Positions 61,260 through 64,000 of a stretch of 64,000 nucleotides of DNA are shown piece by piece (within the stretch, counting starts at the first letter, position 1; every line of letters starts with the position of its first letter). This stretch comes from Chryseobacterium sp. ISL-80 (GTDB lineage: Bacteria; Bacillota; Bacilli; Bacillales; Cytobacillaceae). The notes under the pieces are model-generated. The model had not been told where the DNA came from. It did not search any database and saw nothing but the letters and a program-made list of their open reading frames with translations. Location of the stretch: assembly GCA_018613055.1 (NCBI GenBank), contig JAGGQZ010000004.1, forward strand, positions 1 through 64,000, given 5' to 3'. The position numbers and the translations under genes are program-made.

Positions 61260-62459
61260 TTATGGTGTGTAATCCACATTCGGAGAATATCTGTTGCTGG
61301 CATTCCATAATAAGTATTCATTGATGCCCTGATCCTTAAGTGCTCTTATCTGGTCTTCTACTTCCTTTTTGCCATACACAATGTAATTCCCGCTGCCAAG
61401 CCACGATGCTGTGAAATCCTGAAGCCACGGACGTGATACCGGAGGAGTCTTCAATTCAGCCAGTTTGTTTTTCTCCATCTTGGCATATTCCTCGACAAGA
61501 CGGTATGGCTGAGTGTCAGGCTTTGCAATTCCAAAATATGAAGTCCAATGGCTAGGATAAATCATCGAAGAAATGACATCGACATTTTCCGAGATTTTCG
61601 AGAAATTCTGGCCAATGCCCGGAGCTTCCGGAAGTGTTGCTGTATAACCGAATATATCTACAGATACCTTCACATCATAAGGTTTTAATTCTTCACGAGC
61701 ATAAGCGACGAAATCGGTCACAGCTTTTACTCGTTTTTGGATATTATCCATCTCGATATTCTTGTAATCTCCCATTGAATACTTAAGGGTGCTGTCTCGC
61801 CGTTCAAACCCTTCAGGGAATCGGACATAGTCAAATTGGATTTCCTTGAAACCCATTTTAGCGGCTTCTTTCGCGATTTGGACATTATAATCCCAAACAT
61901 CTTTGACAAACGGATTGACAAAAGCTTCTCCTCTGCCGTTCTTCCAAACTTCATTTCCATCCTTATATGACCATTCAGGCTTCTTATTTGCCAGTGCAGT
62001 ATCTTTAAAAACAACCACCCTGGCAATCGGATAGATTTTCTTTTCTTCCATAGTCTTTAGCATTTTTTTGGGGTCCTTGATATATGGCTTTCCAATCTCT
62101 TTAAATGGAGAGTCATCACCCGGCTTGTATGTAAGAAAACCATGATCGTCTTTTATATCGATTACCATCGCATTTAAATCCGTCTCATCGACTAGTTTCA
62201 CCAGACTGGAAAACTTCTCCCCTCCTGCTGAATTACCGGTAACATAGATTCCCCTGACTGCATCCGGATACTCAAACTGATAACCAGAGTCAAATTTGAA
62301 CCTTTCCAGCTGTTCTGGTATTTCCCTGACCAATGACTGGTGTTCCCTGACTGGAAGTTTCTCCGTTTCCAGGGGTTTCGATTCAGCAAAAACTGTTCCG
62401 CCTGCTTGCGAAAAAGAGGCAGCCAAGAGTGCTGCTGCTGCGATTTTTTTAAACTGCAC
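61260..62459 (-). CDS. Secreted putative glycoside hydrolase (DUF4015)
   Basis: An exported protein of 399 residues with a signal peptide (about 1-25, AAAALLAASFSQAGGTVFA) and a TIM-barrel DUF4015 domain. Visible segments are RGIYVTGNSAGGEKF, VIDIKDDHGFLTY, IQFDYVRFPEG and VDIFGYTATL, which fit a glycoside hydrolase-like barrel with catalytic acids in the FDYVRFPE and VDIFG strands. The sugar substrate is unknown. The start is a GTG at 62459 after GGAGAGG. It lies between oppF and the small membrane gene. Confidence 0.88.
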   Translation of the reverse strand: MQFKKIAAAALLAASFSQAGGTVFAESKPLETEKLPVREHQSLVREIPEQLERFKFDSGYQFEYPDAVRGIYVTGNSAGGEKFSSLVKLVDETDLNAMVIDIKDDHGFLTYKPGDDSPFKEIGKPYIKDPKKMLKTMEEKKIYPIARVVVFKDTALANKKPEWSYKDGNEVWKNGRGEAFVNPFVKDVWDYNVQIAKEAAKMGFKEIQFDYVRFPEGFERRDSTLKYSMGDYKNIEMDNIQKRVKAVTDFVAYAREELKPYDVKVSVDIFGYTATLPEAPGIGQNFSKISENVDVISSMIYPSHWTSYFGIAKPDTQPYRLVEEYAKMEKNKLAELKTPPVSRPWLQDFTASWLGSGNYIVYGKKEVEDQIRALKDQGINEYLLWNASNRYSPNVDYTP

Positions 62460-62605
62460 AAACACCTCTCCTTTCAAAACGCACATCAATTATTTCTATA
62501 TATATATTGTTATTTCTATTTTACCCACTTTCGACAGATTTAGATATTATAGAGTAATATTTTCATATGGAATTTATTCCCTCTTACTGAATTAAGCAAA
62601 AAAAA

Positions 62606-62632
62606 GGCGATCTCAAATTAAGAGATCGCTTT
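62606..62632 (-). terminator. Terminator after oppF
   Basis: GCGATCTC/GAGATCGC stem with a T run on the minus strand (TTTTTTTTGC), just after the oppF stop codon. It closes the opp operon. Confidence 0.9.
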
Positions 62633-62634
62633 AA

Positions 62635-63576
62635 TTATTTTACATATTGTTGCTGATATTGTTTTAGTTCTTTTTCAGAGCAATAAACATAATGCCCCGG
62701 GACAACCTCACGCATCTTCACTTCTTCTCCATCAGCATACTGATGTACATTCGGATCATATGTTTTGCGGCGGCGTGTACGCTCAGATTCAGGATCTGGA
62801 AGCGGAATTGCCGACAGCAAGGATTGAGTATAAGGATGCAGTGGATTTTTGTACAATTCTTCAGCAGTCGTTAATTCAACCAGCTTACCAAAGTACATTA
62901 CACCAATTCGATCACTGATATATTTTACCATTGAAAGGTCGTGTGCGATAAACAAGTATGTTAACCCTTTTTCACGCTGCAGTTTCTTCATCAGGTTTAC
63001 AACCTGTGCCTGAATGGAAACGTCTAATGCGGAAATTGGTTCGTCTGCAATAATAAATTCCGGCTGCACGGCAAGTGCACGTGCAATTCCGATACGCTGC
63101 CTTTGGCCGCCTGAAAATTCATGTGGGTATCGGTTGGCGTGTTCTCTGTTTAAGCCAACAGTTTCAAGGAGTTCATATACCCTTTCCATTCTTTCCTTCT
63201 TGCTTGTGGCCAGGCCATGAATATCGATGCCTTCAGCAATAACATCGGATACTTTCATCCTTGGATTCAGGGATGCATAAGGATCTTGGAAAATCATTTG
63301 CATACTTCTGTTGAATTTCTTTAAATCTTTTTTACTTTTCTTGCCGTGTACGTTTTCACCTTTGTAAAGGACATCTCCATCTGTTGCTTCGTAAAGCCTG
63401 ATGATTGTGCGTCCAGTTGTGGACTTGCCACAGCCTGATTCTCCAACCAGTCCAAGAGTCTCTCCTTTAAAGATATCAAAAGTAATTCCGTCAATCGCTT
63501 TTACTTCATTTGGTTGACCAATATTGAAGTATTGCTTCAGATTCTTTATTTCAAGAAGTTTTTCTCTATTTTCCAT
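62635..63576 (-). CDS. oppF: Oligopeptide ABC transporter ATP-binding protein OppF
   Basis: An ATPase of 313 residues of the oligopeptide (Opp) permease. Walker A GESGCGKST (about 43-51), signature FSGGQRQR (about 157), Walker B IIADEPISALD and the oligo_HPY C-terminal domain (YKNPLHPYTQSLLSAIP) are intact. Opp imports peptides, including signal peptides for competence and sporulation. ATG after AGGAGGAGGACTGGCTG. It is the last gene of the operon, 22 bases after oppD. Confidence 0.96.
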   Translation of the reverse strand: MENREKLLEIKNLKQYFNIGQPNEVKAIDGITFDIFKGETLGLVGESGCGKSTTGRTIIRLYEATDGDVLYKGENVHGKKSKKDLKKFNRSMQMIFQDPYASLNPRMKVSDVIAEGIDIHGLATSKKERMERVYELLETVGLNREHANRYPHEFSGGQRQRIGIARALAVQPEFIIADEPISALDVSIQAQVVNLMKKLQREKGLTYLFIAHDLSMVKYISDRIGVMYFGKLVELTTAEELYKNPLHPYTQSLLSAIPLPDPESERTRRRKTYDPNVHQYADGEEVKMREVVPGHYVYCSEKELKQYQQQYVK

Positions 63577-63598
63577 CAGCCAGTCCTCCTCCTACAGT

Positions 63599-64000
63599 TT
63601 ATTTCATGCCCATGAATTTGCGCATTCTGCTCTTCACAGCTTCCGGTGGTTCTACCTTAGGAGCATCCGGATGCAACAGCCATGTAGCAGCATAATGTGT
63701 ATCGGACACTTTAAACATTGGAGGCTGTTCTTCTAGATCAATTTGCATTGCATATTCATTTCGTGGTGCAAAGGCATCACCCTTCGGCGGATGCAATAAG
63801 TTTGGCGGTGTTCCAGGAATTGCATATAGCTCTTCTTCCTTAGCATCAAGACTTGGCATTGAACTGATCAATCCCCAAGTATAAGGATGCTGCGGATTGT
63901 AAAACACTTCGTCAACAGTTCCAATTTCAACTATTTTACCACCATACATTACGGCAACCCTGTCTGCTACGTTCGCGACAACACCAAGGTCATGAGTAAT
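63599..64000 (-). CDS. oppD: Oligopeptide ABC transporter ATP-binding protein OppD, C-terminal part
   Basis: The C-terminal 133 residues of OppD; the gene runs off the window edge. From the edge inward it reads ITHDLGVVANVADRVAVMYGG (H-switch region, in part), then the oligo_HPY domain with NPQHPYTWGLISSMPS. The Walker motifs are outside the window. OppD works with OppF and the OppBC permease, expected further along on the same strand. Confidence 0.95.
   Translation of the reverse strand: MTHDLGVVANVADRVAVMYGGKIVEIGTVDEVFYNPQHPYTWGLISSMPSLDAKEEELYAIPGTPPNLLHPPKGDAFAPRNEYAMQIDLEEQPPMFKVSDTHYAATWLLHPDAPKVEPPEAVKSRMRKFMGMK

Overview
The window looks like chromosomal DNA of an endospore-forming Bacillaceae species (Bacillus sensu lato; a Mesobacillus-like organism is my guess, not proven). 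The reasons are moderate GC content, strong AGGAGG-type ribosome binding sites, many Rho-independent terminators, sporulation genes (spoVAC-spoVAD-spoVAEb, spoVIF, yjcZ, cotZ, cotO) with sigma-K-like promoters, and a long block that follows, in reverse, the oppD-to-yjcH gene order I recall for Bacillus subtilis.

Layout. 1-275: a tandem array of 52-bp repeats. 337-1245: a NERD-domain gene broken by an in-frame stop. 1.4-3.5 kb: flotillin and its NfeD partner. 3.6-10.2 kb: a fatty-acid-hydroxylase-like protein, a DinB-like protein, a DUF975 membrane protein, a BCCT osmolyte transporter and a polar amino acid ABC transporter. 10.6-16.3 kb: a formate/molybdopterin group (fdhD, an OFA-family carrier with a structured leader, a DUF2294 protein and a large FdhF/YdeP-type oxidoreductase). 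16.4-24.5 kb: accessory genes (M50-like peptidase, acetolactate-synthase-like enzyme, sugar dehydrogenase, cupredoxin, tRNA-Val, Nudix, and a small WYL-like gene under two LexA boxes). 24.5-28.2 kb: a TAXI-type TRAP transporter with a DUF1850 protein.

28.3-39.0 kb matches the B. subtilis yjcH-yjcG-yjcF-yjcD-spoVIF-yjcA-cotZ-cotO neighbourhood. Inserted in it is a five-gene operon (YhcN/YlaJ-type lipoprotein, SpoVAC, SpoVAD, SpoVAEb, DUF421) with the composition of a spoVA2-type operon. 39.1-64 kb continues with fabI (behind a FapR-like operator), yjbQ, mgtE, prpE, a CAP-domain lipoprotein, yjbO, a second 52-bp array, nadF, relQ, yjbL, yjbK, yjbJ, yjbI, spxH, pepF, coiA, cls, mecA, a third 52-bp array, spxA, yjbC, a DUF4015 protein, oppF and the end of oppD. 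The spxA/spxH/mecA/pepF/coiA group ties this part to Spx proteolysis, redox stress and competence.

The most unusual structure is the set of three intergenic arrays built on exactly 52-bp units (5, 7 and about 15 units). Arrays 1 and 3 are the same family in opposite orientations. Array 2 has a different sequence but the same period and the same GACA...TGTC arm placement. No indel is visible in any of them. I have no function for them.
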